From JAPUDQ01 sp964532145 (GTDB lineage: Bacteria; Patescibacteriota; Saccharimonadia; Saccharimonadales; Saccharimonadaceae): 44,573 nucleotides of DNA. The translations under genes and the position numbers were made by a program. Location: NCBI GenBank assembly GCA_964532145.1, contig CAZHGM010000004.1:1-44573 (forward strand), read 5' to 3'. The notes below the pieces were generated by a model. That model was not told the origin of the DNA and made no database searches. It was given only the letters and a program-made list of their open reading frames with translations. Positions 1 to 7,714 of the stretch are shown here, piece by piece (position 1 is the first letter of the stretch; the number at the start of each line of letters is the position of its first letter).

Positions 1-255
1 GGGACGTGGTTTACCCACGCACCGACCAAGCCCCAGTCGCCTCTGCGCTTTAGCGCAGGCGAACCGACAGAAAAATCCAGCCTTTTCCGAAAAGAAATTA
101 AAAAATCGGCGGGGGTAAAAATCCAAAAATGCAAAGGCTGGTTTTTTCTGGCGGGGCGCGTTCCAGCTTTGCTGGAACAGGCGGCGGGGCTGGTGCAGTT
201 CTCGTTTTCAGCTTTTTATCATAAAATAGGTTCTAGCCTCGTTGTAGAGGTGCGC

Positions 256-293
256 CATATTGAGGAACGACCCAAGGGTCGTTTTTCAATATG
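256..293. terminator. Strong perfect hairpin, terminator-like
   Basis: CATATTGA (256-263) pairs with TCAATATG (286-293), and inside it AACGACCC (266-273) pairs with GGGTCGTT (276-283), with two G-T pairs between, giving an 18-bp stem with almost no loop. A T-run sits in the 3' arm. It separates the upstream structured segment from the pyrG promoter and could act on both strands. Confidence 0.6.
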
Positions 294-356
294 AAGACAA
301 AGATATTCGAACCCGAGATTCGAGGGTGAGGACTGCCAGTTTGCTAGATCATCTGA

Positions 357-362
357 TATAAT
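357..362 (+). promoter_or_regulatory. -10 element of pyrG, leaderless arrangement
   Basis: TATAAT ends 8 bases before the ATG at 371. Transcription would begin at or within a base or two of the start codon, and there is no Shine-Dalgarno sequence. Confidence 0.6.
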
Positions 363-370
363 TAATCTAC

Positions 371-1969
371 ATGAATACCACCCCTCATGTAACAAAATAT
401 ATATTTGTAACCGGGGGCGTCATCTCTGGTGTTGGCAAAGGAATCACGGCGGCGTCGATTGGCGCTCTTTTAAAATCACGTGGACTCCGTGTTAGCATGC
501 AGAAATGCGACCCTTATTTAAATGTCGATGCCGGAACACTTAATCCGGCTGAACACGGTGAGTGCTGGGTAACACCAGATGGTGCTGAAACCGATCTTGA
601 CCTTGGTCACTACGAGCGGTTTTTAGACGAGGAAATGTCACGTAAGAGTATTACGCTATCCGGCAGCCTCCTGAAAGAATTAATTGAAAATGAACGTTCG
701 GGCAAGTACCTCGGCAAAACAGTCCAGCTAGTGCCACATCTAACCAATGCCATTCAGGAAAAAATTGAAGCTGCAGGTGAGGGGTCAGATGTGCATATCG
801 TTGAGCTTGGCGGGACGGTGGGCGACTATGAGGGACTGAGTTTCGTTGAAGCCTTCCGTGAGTTCGCCATGAAACGACGCGGTGACGTCGCATTTGTACA
901 TGTCGTGTATGTGCCGTATCTGCTTGCCAGCAAAGAGTTCAAAACTAAGCCAGCTCAGAATGCCGTACGAGACCTGCGCGGGTTTGGCATCCAGCCGGAT
1001 ATCATCGTGGCGCGTGTTGAACGCGAGCCGGATGATTCGATTATCCGAAAAGTTAGTCAATTTGGCGGTGTTGCTCCAGAGGCGGTTGCCGTGCTGCCCA
1101 ATGCCGATACGGTACTGCGTGTGCCGCAGACGCTGCATGACCTTGGGATTGATACGCAGATTGCCCGTGTGACACTTGGCATGGATGTCGGCGAAGCGGA
1201 TCTGACTAAGTGGCAAGACGTAGTTAAAAAAGCAACGGATACACACGACAAGACAGTCAAAATTGGAATCGTGGCTAAATATCTCGACAATGAAGATACC
1301 TATATGTCAGTCATCGAGGCGCTTAAAAGTGCGGCTTGGCACGAAGGTGTTGGCTTGTCAATCGACTGGGTTAATGCTGAGGAGCTAGAGAAACAAGGAG
1401 CCGACAGCTTAGATAAATATGACGGCATACTGGTGCCAGGGGGATTTGGCACCAGGGGTACGGAAGGCAAAATTGCCGCCGCCGCCCATGCGCTGGATCA
1501 TAAGAAACCATATCTTGGCCTCTGTCTTGGGCTGCAAGTGGCCGTGATTGCAGCGGCACGCCGCGGTGGCGTTGAAAATGCAACGAGTGGAGAGTTTGAT
1601 CCTGATTCGTCTGCACAGGTGGTGTATATAATGGATGCCCAAAAGGGCAAAGAAGCGACTGGTGGTACGATGCGGCTAGGGGATTATCCGGCGCGTCTTG
1701 TTGAAGGCTCCACAGTTGCAGACTTATATGGTGCGACGGACATCGTCGAGCGACATCGCCACCGCTATGAGGTCAATCGTGTCTATGAGGAGGAAATTAA
1801 CAGGGGTGGGCTTATCATCTCAGGTGAAAGCCCGGATGGTAAACTTGTTGAATTTATTGAAGCTTCCGATCATCCCTATTTTGTTGCTACCCAGGCTCAT
1901 CCCGAATTCCGCTCACGTCCGACTCGTCCACATCCGCTATTCGTTGGATTTATCAAAGCGCTGAAATAA
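371..1969 (+). CDS. pyrG: CTP synthase
   Basis: Makes CTP from UTP, ATP and glutamine in the cytosol. The 532-residue length is normal. The N-terminal synthetase domain opens with the P-loop-like VTGGVISGVGKGI (about residues 14-26) and continues to about residue 270. The C-terminal class I glutamine amidotransferase domain shows the oxyanion segment PGGFGTRG, the nucleophile Cys in GLCLGLQ (about residue 384) and the His-Glu pair in HPEFRSRP near the end. The start is fixed by the -10 box 8 bases upstream. The 3' end overlaps the convergent sucCD gene by 17 bases. It is one of few biosynthetic genes here, consistent with a lineage that salvages nucleotides but still needs to make CTP. Confidence 0.97.
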   Translation: MNTTPHVTKYIFVTGGVISGVGKGITAASIGALLKSRGLRVSMQKCDPYLNVDAGTLNPAEHGECWVTPDGAETDLDLGHYERFLDEEMSRKSITLSGSLLKELIENERSGKYLGKTVQLVPHLTNAIQEKIEAAGEGSDVHIVELGGTVGDYEGLSFVEAFREFAMKRRGDVAFVHVVYVPYLLASKEFKTKPAQNAVRDLRGFGIQPDIIVARVEREPDDSIIRKVSQFGGVAPEAVAVLPNADTVLRVPQTLHDLGIDTQIARVTLGMDVGEADLTKWQDVVKKATDTHDKTVKIGIVAKYLDNEDTYMSVIEALKSAAWHEGVGLSIDWVNAEELEKQGADSLDKYDGILVPGGFGTRGTEGKIAAAAHALDHKKPYLGLCLGLQVAVIAAARRGGVENATSGEFDPDSSAQVVYIMDAQKGKEATGGTMRLGDYPARLVEGSTVADLYGATDIVERHRHRYEVNRVYEEEINRGGLIISGESPDGKLVEFIEASDHPYFVATQAHPEFRSRPTRPHPLFVGFIKALK

Positions 1970-4004
1970 GTTCATCAAGAGTTTGCGCCATCACAATACC
2001 TTTTTTGCGCATATATTCTGTTTTTTCTGATGCGCATTCGCCGAGACTGCCGACGATGGCACCGGCGTGGCCGAACTGCTGTCCAGAGGGCAGGGAATGA
2101 CCGACGACGAGACCATAGATGGGCTTGGTGACGTATTTTTCGGCGTAATTAGCCGCAATTTGTTCGGTGTTACCGCCGATTTCGCCGACCATGATGATCT
2201 GATCAGTTTGCGGATCGTCCTGACAGATTTGGAGGGCTTCAGAGAAGTTTGTACCCTGGACTGGATCACCGCCGATACCTAGTACCATTCGCTGGCCAAT
2301 TCCTTTTTTGGTCAACGCATCAGCCAGTTCGTAGGTGAGGGTACCTGATCTAGATACGATTGCGGTTGTGCCCGGTGTAGTGATATGGGCGGCAATGATG
2401 CCGAGTTTATGCGAGCCTGGTACGATAAACCCAGGACAGTTTGGCCCGATAATCGTTGCGTTTTTGTCTACGGCATGTTGATACACCGCTAGCATGTCAT
2501 GAACCGGAATATGCTCAGTGATACAAACGATGAGCTTGATGCCTGCTTCCAGCGCTTCAAACATAGCGTTTTTCGCAAATTTTGCTGGCACGAATATCAC
2601 GCTAGTGCTGGCTGGATGCGAGGTAATTGCATCCGGGACGGTATTATACACAGGGATGCCCTCAACTTCATTGCCGGCTTTGCCTGGTGTTACGCCAGCG
2701 ACGATGTTGGTGCCGGCGGCCAGCATACCTTTGGTATGAAACGCGCCGTGATGGCCAGTGATGCCCTGGACGATGACGGGATTGTTTTGAAAGAAAAGGT
2801 CAAGGCTAACATACCCTTCGCTCATTGCATCCACAACAGCTGCCCCACCATCTTTCACGGGCAGCGTTTCAGTCGCTATAGCTCCTTGCACTACGCTTAT
2901 ACTGCCCGACTCAAGAGGTGGGGTAGCTGTTGTGGTGGGCGTAGCCTGTGATGTTCTTCCTTCTGGCGGTGTCGTTGCATTCCGAACACAGGATGCCAAA
3001 TCAGGTTGCATTTCGATACTCTCATCCTTGAGTAGTCTGGCCGCTTCATCGCGATTTGTCCCTTCTAATCTGATATAGAGTGGTACGAGGTCATCGATTT
3101 CGCTTTTGGCAGCGATGATACCTCGAGCGATATCATCACAGTGGGTGATACCGGCAAATATGTTGACAATGATGCTGGTGACGCCGGGAAGCTGGTTGAT
3201 CTCGCGGATGTTTCGGATAAATACGTCCTCTCCTGTGCCGCCGCCGATATCTAAGAAATTTGCTGGATGTCCACCTGCAGCATAGATCGTATCCATTGTG
3301 CTCATGGCCATACCGGCACCATTAGCGATTACACCTATCGTGCCGCCGAGCGGGATAACGCTTGATGAAACTGCTTGATTAGCGTATTCACTATGCCTAA
3401 ACAGAGCATTATCATCTAGCTCAAACTTAGCGTCAGCGGCAATAAGCGTGTGGTCTTTGGTAACCACCAGCGGGTTAATTTCGGCAAGAAGCAGATCGTT
3501 GTCAATCATGCAGGTATGAAGCGCTTTGAGGAGCGGTTTGAGCATCATTTCGTCGATCTGTAGTGTTTTACTCAATGTTTCGAGGCTGCCTGGCTGATCG
3601 TAGGGCACATTCACGACCGATGACGTGTTGGACTCTATGTCGATGCCGCCGCTACCGCTTGCAATCCACTCGATGCGTCGTTTGTCGCGGTTGACACGGA
3701 GCGCCAGATACAGCTCACGTTGGATCTCTACAGCTTTCTCGATGAGTATGGAGTCAGGCCGATACCCCTTAATTTCAAGCACTTTGATCACTTGAAATGA
3801 GGTCAAAAACTCATCAGCATTGCGAACAAGTTTTACACCGCCGAGTTTGCCGCGACCACCGACTGGGACCTGGCTTTTAAGCACAATAGGATACGACAGC
3901 GACGAGGGAGTAATTTCCGAAATATCTTTGATAACCTGCCCCGGAGGGGTTGGTATCCCGGCTGAACGCAGTAGCTCCTTAGCTTGATACTCGAGTAATT
4001 GCAT
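1953..4004 (-). CDS. sucCD: Fused succinyl-CoA synthetase, beta-alpha (SucC-SucD) single chain
   Basis: Interconverts succinate + CoA + NTP and succinyl-CoA. About 683 residues. The N-terminal part matches SucC: EYQAKELL start, the ATP-grasp segment GGRGKLGGVK, AEINPLV, and NGAGMAMSTMD. A Thr/Pro-rich linker (about residues 355-410) follows. The C-terminal part matches SucD: the CoA-binding segment NPVIVQGITGHHGAFH, GPNCPG, and the phosphohistidine loop FGHAGAIVG. The two subunits are normally separate genes in the order sucC, sucD; here they are one reading frame. An in-frame ATG lies before the alpha part, so separate alpha initiation is possible. The start chosen is the ATG 7 bases after a TAAAAT box. 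Other TCA-cycle genes are not in the window. A related acyl-CoA ligase specificity is possible. Confidence 0.88.
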   Translation of the reverse strand: MQLLEYQAKELLRSAGIPTPPGQVIKDISEITPSSLSYPIVLKSQVPVGGRGKLGGVKLVRNADEFLTSFQVIKVLEIKGYRPDSILIEKAVEIQRELYLALRVNRDKRRIEWIASGSGGIDIESNTSSVVNVPYDQPGSLETLSKTLQIDEMMLKPLLKALHTCMIDNDLLLAEINPLVVTKDHTLIAADAKFELDDNALFRHSEYANQAVSSSVIPLGGTIGVIANGAGMAMSTMDTIYAAGGHPANFLDIGGGTGEDVFIRNIREINQLPGVTSIIVNIFAGITHCDDIARGIIAAKSEIDDLVPLYIRLEGTNRDEAARLLKDESIEMQPDLASCVRNATTPPEGRTSQATPTTTATPPLESGSISVVQGAIATETLPVKDGGAAVVDAMSEGYVSLDLFFQNNPVIVQGITGHHGAFHTKGMLAAGTNIVAGVTPGKAGNEVEGIPVYNTVPDAITSHPASTSVIFVPAKFAKNAMFEALEAGIKLIVCITEHIPVHDMLAVYQHAVDKNATIIGPNCPGFIVPGSHKLGIIAAHITTPGTTAIVSRSGTLTYELADALTKKGIGQRMVLGIGGDPVQGTNFSEALQICQDDPQTDQIIMVGEIGGNTEQIAANYAEKYVTKPIYGLVVGHSLPSGQQFGHAGAIVGSLGECASEKTEYMRKKGIVMAQTLDELISAL

Positions 4005-4011
4005 AGTATCT

Positions 4012-4017
4012 ATTTTA
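4012..4017 (-). promoter_or_regulatory. -10 element of sucCD, leaderless arrangement
   Basis: Minus-strand TAAAAT ends 7 bases before the ATG at 4004. It lies back to back with the argS -10, so both promoters share about 25 bases. Confidence 0.55.
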
Positions 4018-4027
4018 CCACCTCTGT

Positions 4028-4033
4028 TATAAT
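4028..4033 (+). promoter_or_regulatory. -10 element of argS
   Basis: TATAAT directly abuts one ATG (4034) and lies 9 bases before a second in-frame ATG (4043). RNA starting about 7 bases after the box would exclude the first ATG, so 4043 is the likely start. Confidence 0.6.
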
Positions 4034-4042
4034 ATGAACGAT

Positions 4043-5698
4043 ATGAGAGCAATTACAGAGGCAATTCAAAACACAGTACACGAACTTTACGATATTGATG
4101 TTACGCCAAGCATTTCCCGACCGGAGCCGCAGTTTGGGGACTTCGCAAGCAATATTGCGCTGCAACTTGGCAAGAAGCTCGGTCGTAATCCGCGCGAGAT
4201 TGCAGAAGAAATTGCTACTACACTTCAAGAGCTTCCCGGTATCAAGTCTGCCACTATTGCAGGACCGGGTTTCATCAATATCACACTAACAGATGAATCA
4301 TTGATAAGTCTTGCGACTACTCCAAAATCCAACATCCAACATCCCAAATCTACTATCGTCATCGAAACAAACAACCCCAATCCGTTTAAAGCAATGCATA
4401 TCGGGCATGCCTATAACGCAATTATCGCCGATACGATCGCAAATCTCCTCGAAACAAAGGGCGCGCACGTCTACCGTGTCAGTTATCACGGCGATGTTGG
4501 CCTGCATGTTGGACGGTCAATGTACAGCTTACTCAAATACGTTGCTGGTGACCCGAAAAAATTGCAAGACATTCCTACAAATGAGCGTAATAGTTTCATG
4601 AGCAAGATGTACGCAGAAGGCTCACGAGCGTATAAAGAAGATGAAACAGCGAAAGCAGAAATCCAGGAGCTGGCGAAGCAGTCATTTACTCGTGACGATC
4701 CTATATATGCAGCGGTGTACGATACCGTGTTTGACTGGAGTTTTGTCGAGATTGGTGACAATGTGCAGCGTCTTGGCAACAAGCCGGTCGAGCGGAAGTT
4801 TCTCGAGAGTGACGCCGATGTGCGCGGGGTAAAAATCGTGCGTGACAATGTGCCAGGCGTGTTTCAGGAAAGTGACGGCGCATTGGTATTTAAGGGGTCA
4901 GAACATGGTAGTTTTGACAACGTATTTGTAGGGAGCAATGGATTAGGACTTTATGGTGCGCGCGATATGGGTCTGATGCAGCTTAAAAATGAACAGTATC
5001 ATCCTGACAAAAGCTACATCGTTACCGCAGAGGAGCAAAAAGATTACTTTAAAGGGGTTCTCGCTGCAGCAGCGATGGCCTATCCTGATCAAGCAGGCAA
5101 AACCATTAACATTTCAACTGGCACAGTGAAGCTCACCTCTGGCAAAATGAGCAGCCGGGATGGTGATGTCATCGAGATCGGCTGGCTATTTGACCAAATT
5201 TCTCAGGCTATTACCGCTCGCGGCGGCGAAGTAAACGATGATATTGTGGCTGGCGCGCTGCGATATGCGTTTTTGAAAGTTCGGATCGGCAGCGATGTGA
5301 TTTTTGACATCAATGAATCTGTCAGTATCCAGGGTAATAGCGGGCCATACTTGCAGTACGCGCATGCCCGGGCGTGCTCGATTTTATCAAAAGCAAAGGG
5401 GCAGAGTGAAGAAGCGAAAGAGCAGGAGCGCGTGGAGCTGACGGCCGATGAACGGTTATTGCTACGAAAGATAACAGAGTTTGAGGACGTGGTTGAACGA
5501 GCGGCTCACGAACTCATGCCGCATTATATTTGCACCTATTTGTATGAGCTCGCTCAGGAATTTAACCGGTTTTATGAAAAAAACCGCGTGATTGGTGATG
5601 AGCGCGAGCAGCGTCGGGTGGAGCTTGTGAATCTCTACCGGGATAAGCTGGCAGGGGGCCTAGGCCTGCTCGGCATTGTTGCTCCTAAGAGGATGTAG
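4043..5698 (+). CDS. argS: Arginyl-tRNA synthetase
   Basis: Class I aminoacyl-tRNA synthetase charging tRNA-Arg. The chain of about 551 residues has the N-terminal additional domain (1-85), the ATP-binding HIGH motif in AMHIGHAYNA (about 115), the KMSKS-type motif as GKMSSRDGD (about 370), and a C-terminal DALR anticodon-binding domain starting at YLQYAHARA. Start chosen at the second ATG because the -10 box touches the first. A four-unit heptamer array (4322-4349) encodes PKSNIQHPKS in the linker between the N-terminal domain and the catalytic core, where E. coli ArgS has an unrelated variable segment. Divergent to sucCD. Confidence 0.96.
   Translation: MRAITEAIQNTVHELYDIDVTPSISRPEPQFGDFASNIALQLGKKLGRNPREIAEEIATTLQELPGIKSATIAGPGFINITLTDESLISLATTPKSNIQHPKSTIVIETNNPNPFKAMHIGHAYNAIIADTIANLLETKGAHVYRVSYHGDVGLHVGRSMYSLLKYVAGDPKKLQDIPTNERNSFMSKMYAEGSRAYKEDETAKAEIQELAKQSFTRDDPIYAAVYDTVFDWSFVEIGDNVQRLGNKPVERKFLESDADVRGVKIVRDNVPGVFQESDGALVFKGSEHGSFDNVFVGSNGLGLYGARDMGLMQLKNEQYHPDKSYIVTAEEQKDYFKGVLAAAAMAYPDQAGKTINISTGTVKLTSGKMSSRDGDVIEIGWLFDQISQAITARGGEVNDDIVAGALRYAFLKVRIGSDVIFDINESVSIQGNSGPYLQYAHARACSILSKAKGQSEEAKEQERVELTADERLLLRKITEFEDVVERAAHELMPHYICTYLYELAQEFNRFYEKNRVIGDEREQRRVELVNLYRDKLAGGLGLLGIVAPKRM
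4322..4349 (+). repeat. Tandem heptamer array inside argS (4 units)
   Basis: Four 7-base units in a row: CCAAAAT, then CCAACAT twice, then CCCAAAT. Encodes PKSNIQHPKS. The same unit family and the same peptide pattern recur in the yjbR-like gene at 11289-11316. Confidence 0.85.
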
Positions 5699-5704
5699 TA
5701 TACT
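5699..5704 (+). promoter_or_regulatory. -10 element directly after argS
   Basis: TATACT overlaps the end of argS and lies 7 bases before the ATG of the 21-codon ORF at 5712. Confidence 0.5.
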
Positions 5705-5711
5705 GCTAAGC

Positions 5712-5777
5712 ATGTCGAAAGTAACGTCACAATTCGGGCTGATCCTCGTGATTATTGACGTGCCTTCGGCAGGCTAG
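5712..5777 (+). CDS. Putative 21-residue leader peptide
   Basis: Short ORF with peptide beginning MSKVTSQFGLILVIIDVP and a TAG stop. It is placed as leaderless mRNA would require (TATACT, 7 bases, ATG). A GC stem followed by five T begins 21 bases after its stop, and a gene with a good ribosome site follows. This is the geometry of a transcription attenuator; no run of one regulatory codon type is obvious, apart from clustered Ile/Val/Leu codons. Coding status is inference. Confidence 0.35.
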   Translation: MSKVTSQFGLILVIIDVPSAG

Positions 5778-5798
5778 ATTCACCGTAGGATCGACCGC

Positions 5799-5825
5799 CG
5801 CCGGAGGAAACACCCCGGCGTTTTT
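5799..5825 (+). terminator. Intrinsic terminator or attenuator
   Basis: CGCCGG (5799-5804) pairs with CCGGCG (5815-5820), followed immediately by five T. It lies between the short leader ORF and the gene at 5885, with no new promoter evident between. Confidence 0.65.
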
Positions 5826-5884
5826 CGTTTCTACGGCTGAAACCGCGGGCTTAGCCAGCCCATGTACATCGACAAGGAGAGATA

Positions 5885-6100
5885 GTGGCGCAAGATCCGA
5901 AAAAAGGTATCATTGCTGGGATCCGAAAGCGTGGAGGAAGCATCACCTGTCTGCCCTCGCAGCTCTCGGCACGAGTGGGATTAACTGGATGTAGCGGCCA
6001 GGACATTCAGTTGGCTATCACCAGATTGAAAGGGTCTGGTAAGGTATATACCAGATTTGACCCGCATACGAAGCGCACGACGTATACGCTTCAGGGGTAA
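5885..6100 (+). CDS. Small basic protein, possible winged-helix fold
   Basis: 71 residues, not recognised with confidence. GTG start with Shine-Dalgarno AAGGAGA about 5 bases upstream. The order helix (GIIAGIRKRGG), helix (LPSQLSARVGL), helix (GQDIQLAITRLKGSG), then a beta-like hairpin (VYTRFDPHTKRTTYTL) resembles a winged helix, so nucleic-acid binding is a guess. It follows the leader ORF and terminator and is itself followed by two strong hairpins (6111-6186). Confidence 0.55.
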   Translation: MAQDPKKGIIAGIRKRGGSITCLPSQLSARVGLTGCSGQDIQLAITRLKGSGKVYTRFDPHTKRTTYTLQG

Positions 6101-6110
6101 AGCTCACCTC

Positions 6111-6186
6111 GTGATTTGATTGGCATGACCTGCATGAATCAAATCACTGCCCCCCGCGCCCGCCCTACAGGGCAGGCGCGGGGGGC
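6111..6186. terminator. Two consecutive strong hairpins after the 5885 gene
   Basis: The first has an 11-bp perfect stem (GTGATTTGATT at 6111 with AATCAAATCAC at 6137). The second has a 12-bp all G/C stem (6149-6160 with 6175-6186) plus an inner GCCC/GGGC. Neither has a T-run. They probably end transcription or protect the 3' end before the mscL promoter. Confidence 0.5.
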
Positions 6187-6226
6187 GAGGACCATTCTCT
6201 CCTTGTCATTTCCTATTTCGTTATCT

Positions 6227-6254
6227 ATAATCTCCACTATCAGTCAATAAGGAG
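6227..6254 (+). promoter_or_regulatory. mscL -10 box and Shine-Dalgarno site
   Basis: TATAAT lies in the AT-rich stretch near 6227, about 30 bases before the start, and AAGGAG at 6249-6254 is 8 bases before ATG 6263. This is one of the minority of genes here with a normal leader and ribosome site. Confidence 0.55.
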
Positions 6255-6262
6255 TGTTATCT

Positions 6263-6640
6263 ATGCCAAAAAGTGAAAAAGCTATTCGCGCAGACGAAGA
6301 TCGGAAGATTGCCGCTGCCGCTCGTGTAAAGAGCCTGACAGGTAGTCACGGTTCAGGATTTATGAATTTCATTCGTGAGCAAGGTGTGGTCGGACTGGCC
6401 GTCGGTCTGGCGATCGGTACTGCCGCGGGCGACACGGTCAAAAAACTCGTACAGCTCATCATCGGTTCCCAAGCTGGCCTACAAGCTGCAAAATTTGATG
6501 TAAATGTCGCTGGTCGTCAGGCTGAATTTGCTTGGGGGGCGTTTGTCAGTTCACTGATTACACTGCTGGCCGTTGCGTTGGTGGTATATGCCATCGTTCA
6601 CATGCTCAAACTCGACAAACTCGACCGTAAAAAAGACTAG
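6263..6640 (+). CDS. mscL: MscL-family large-conductance mechanosensitive channel
   Basis: 125 residues, close to the usual MscL length (about 130). A charged N-terminal segment precedes the amphipathic/TM1 signature FMNFIREQGVVGLAVGLAIG (residues about 33-52), comparable to the F-RGNV-DLAVGVIIG pattern of MscL. TM2 is at about 91-113 (SLITLLAVALVVYAIVHML), followed by a Lys/Asp-rich cytoplasmic tail. The role would be emergency release of solutes on hypo-osmotic shock. The N-terminal extension of about 30 residues and the short periplasmic loop are divergent, so the family call is good but not certain. Confidence 0.72.
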   Translation: MPKSEKAIRADEDRKIAAAARVKSLTGSHGSGFMNFIREQGVVGLAVGLAIGTAAGDTVKKLVQLIIGSQAGLQAAKFDVNVAGRQAEFAWGAFVSSLITLLAVALVVYAIVHMLKLDKLDRKKD

Positions 6641-6643
6641 TCG

Positions 6644-6952
6644 CTAGGCAACGTTCCAGCTGGCATCGCGGGGGTACTTATCACCCCACTCGGCCATTTT
6701 TTTGAGAATAGGCAGTAAGTCATAGCCTTTGTGTGTTAGCTCGTAGGCATTATATATCTCGACGATCACGCCGTTAGTTTCGAGTGTTTCGAGGCGCTGG
6801 CTGAGGATACGGGGATTAATGCCGGTGACACCACGCTCGATTTCGCAGTAGCGTTTGGGGCCTTCAGCAAGTTCACGTATGATCTGAGCCGACCACTTGT
6901 TGCCGATTATTTCTGCTGCTGAGTTAACGCAGCCAACATGATTATCTATCAT
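6644..6952 (-). CDS. HxlR-family winged-helix transcriptional regulator
   Basis: 102 residues, the usual HxlR size. Matches family features: early Cys in VGCVNSAAEII, GNKWSAQIIRELAEGPKRYCEIER, the recognition segment INPRILSQRLETLETNGVI, and the wing with YELTHKG. HxlR proteins are dimeric and often sense electrophiles or redox stress through the N-terminal Cys (family knowledge). It is transcribed divergently from an NAD(P)H-FMN reductase with a shared palindromic operator between (6966-6995), so it most likely controls that gene and itself. Confidence 0.9.
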   Translation of the reverse strand: MIDNHVGCVNSAAEIIGNKWSAQIIRELAEGPKRYCEIERGVTGINPRILSQRLETLETNGVIVEIYNAYELTHKGYDLLPILKKMAEWGDKYPRDASWNVA

Positions 6953-6965
6953 TTACTTTACTTTC

Positions 6966-6995
6966 TATAGTAACTGTCCTATACTGATTACTATA
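6966..6995. promoter_or_regulatory. Inverted-repeat operator between hxlR and FMN reductase
   Basis: TATAGTAA (6966-6973) and TTACTATA (6988-6995) form a perfect inverted repeat with 14 bases between, placed midway in the 74-base divergent intergenic region. The spacing suits a dimeric winged-helix regulator. A TATACT inside it could be a -10 for the reductase. Confidence 0.6.
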
Positions 6996-7026
6996 TAAAG
7001 TATAGCATACATAGATAAGGGGGAAT

Positions 7027-7608
7027 ATGAAATTTGCAATCGTTGTCGGAAGTGTACGTCAAAATCGAGTGACCGATCGCCAGGCAAAATGGATCCAAAA
7101 GCTTGCGAGCACGGTAGCGGGTGATCATAGCTGGGAGCTTGTCGATCTAAAGGGATACGACTTGCCAATGTTTGATGAGCCGTTGCCGCCGATGGCAAAC
7201 CAACGACCCGAACTGGCAGATGGTACGAAGCGATACTTGGAGGCAATGGGTGCAGCTGACGGGTTCATTATTGTCACGCCGGAGTACAACCATGGTATGC
7301 CATCGGCGCTCAAAAACGCCATCGACCTACTTGACTACCAGTTGATGAAAAAACCAGTTGCAATTGCCAGCCACGGCGTCGTGGGCGGTGCGAGAGCCAA
7401 TGAGCATGTGCGTATGGTGATCAACAGTAACCTCGGTGGTCTGCCAGTGCCAACCGGCCTGACATTTTACGGCCGGGTAGACGAGCTTATCAGCGAAGAC
7501 GGTACGCTATCCGACAAGGCCGATGCAGCTAACGAAAAATCAGCTCGAGCCATGATCGAATCCCTCGTCTGGCACGCCGCCGCCCTCAAAACCGCTCGGG
7601 AGCGTTAA
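7027..7608 (+). CDS. NADPH-dependent FMN reductase / quinone reductase family
   Basis: 193 residues, flavodoxin-like fold. Shows the FMN phosphate loop GSVRQNRVTDR at the N-terminus and the second FMN-contact motif TPEYNHGMPSALKNAIDLL (about 84-102), both characteristic of the NAD(P)H:FMN/quinone/chromate reductase family. Strong Shine-Dalgarno AAGGGGG before ATG 7027. Likely a soluble enzyme that reduces quinones or other electrophiles. Its divergent HxlR partner suggests inducible stress detoxification. Confidence 0.9.
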   Translation: MKFAIVVGSVRQNRVTDRQAKWIQKLASTVAGDHSWELVDLKGYDLPMFDEPLPPMANQRPELADGTKRYLEAMGAADGFIIVTPEYNHGMPSALKNAIDLLDYQLMKKPVAIASHGVVGGARANEHVRMVINSNLGGLPVPTGLTFYGRVDELISEDGTLSDKADAANEKSARAMIESLVWHAAALKTARER

Positions 7609-7714
7609 TTAGTAACTTTTCTATCACTACTTGATAGCTCATGCTCTTGATGCTAAAGTCAAAAGAGGTAATATTAAACAAACATAACCAAAAGTATTTT
7701 TTGTAAGGGGCAAT

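Larger units (their letters stand above)
1..370. other. Structured non-coding region upstream of pyrG
   Basis: No recognisable gene. The stretch is rich in inverted repeats: CTGCGC/GCGCAG near 42-57, CCAGCCTTT (from about 77) pairing at long range with AAAGGCTGG followed by six T (about 131-148), GTTCCAGC/GCTGGAAC near 159-177, and the long hairpin at 256-293. One plus frame is open from base 1 to about 294 but has no start codon and no protein-like pattern. It could be the 3' end of a structured RNA that begins outside the window; the motif CGACAGAA near 64 is vaguely like the end of RNase P RNA, but this is not enough to call it. Confidence 0.4.

Noticed and set aside
1..294. An open plus-strand frame from the window edge
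   Set aside because: It has no start, no protein-like pattern, and is dominated by inverted repeats ending in a hairpin.
301..330. A tRNA T-arm-like segment (TTCGAACCC)
   Set aside because: No acceptor, D or anticodon arms can be built around it on either strand.
5755..5994. A 79-residue plus frame across the terminator region
   Set aside because: It runs through the terminator hairpin in a frame different from the supported gene at 5885 and has no start signals.
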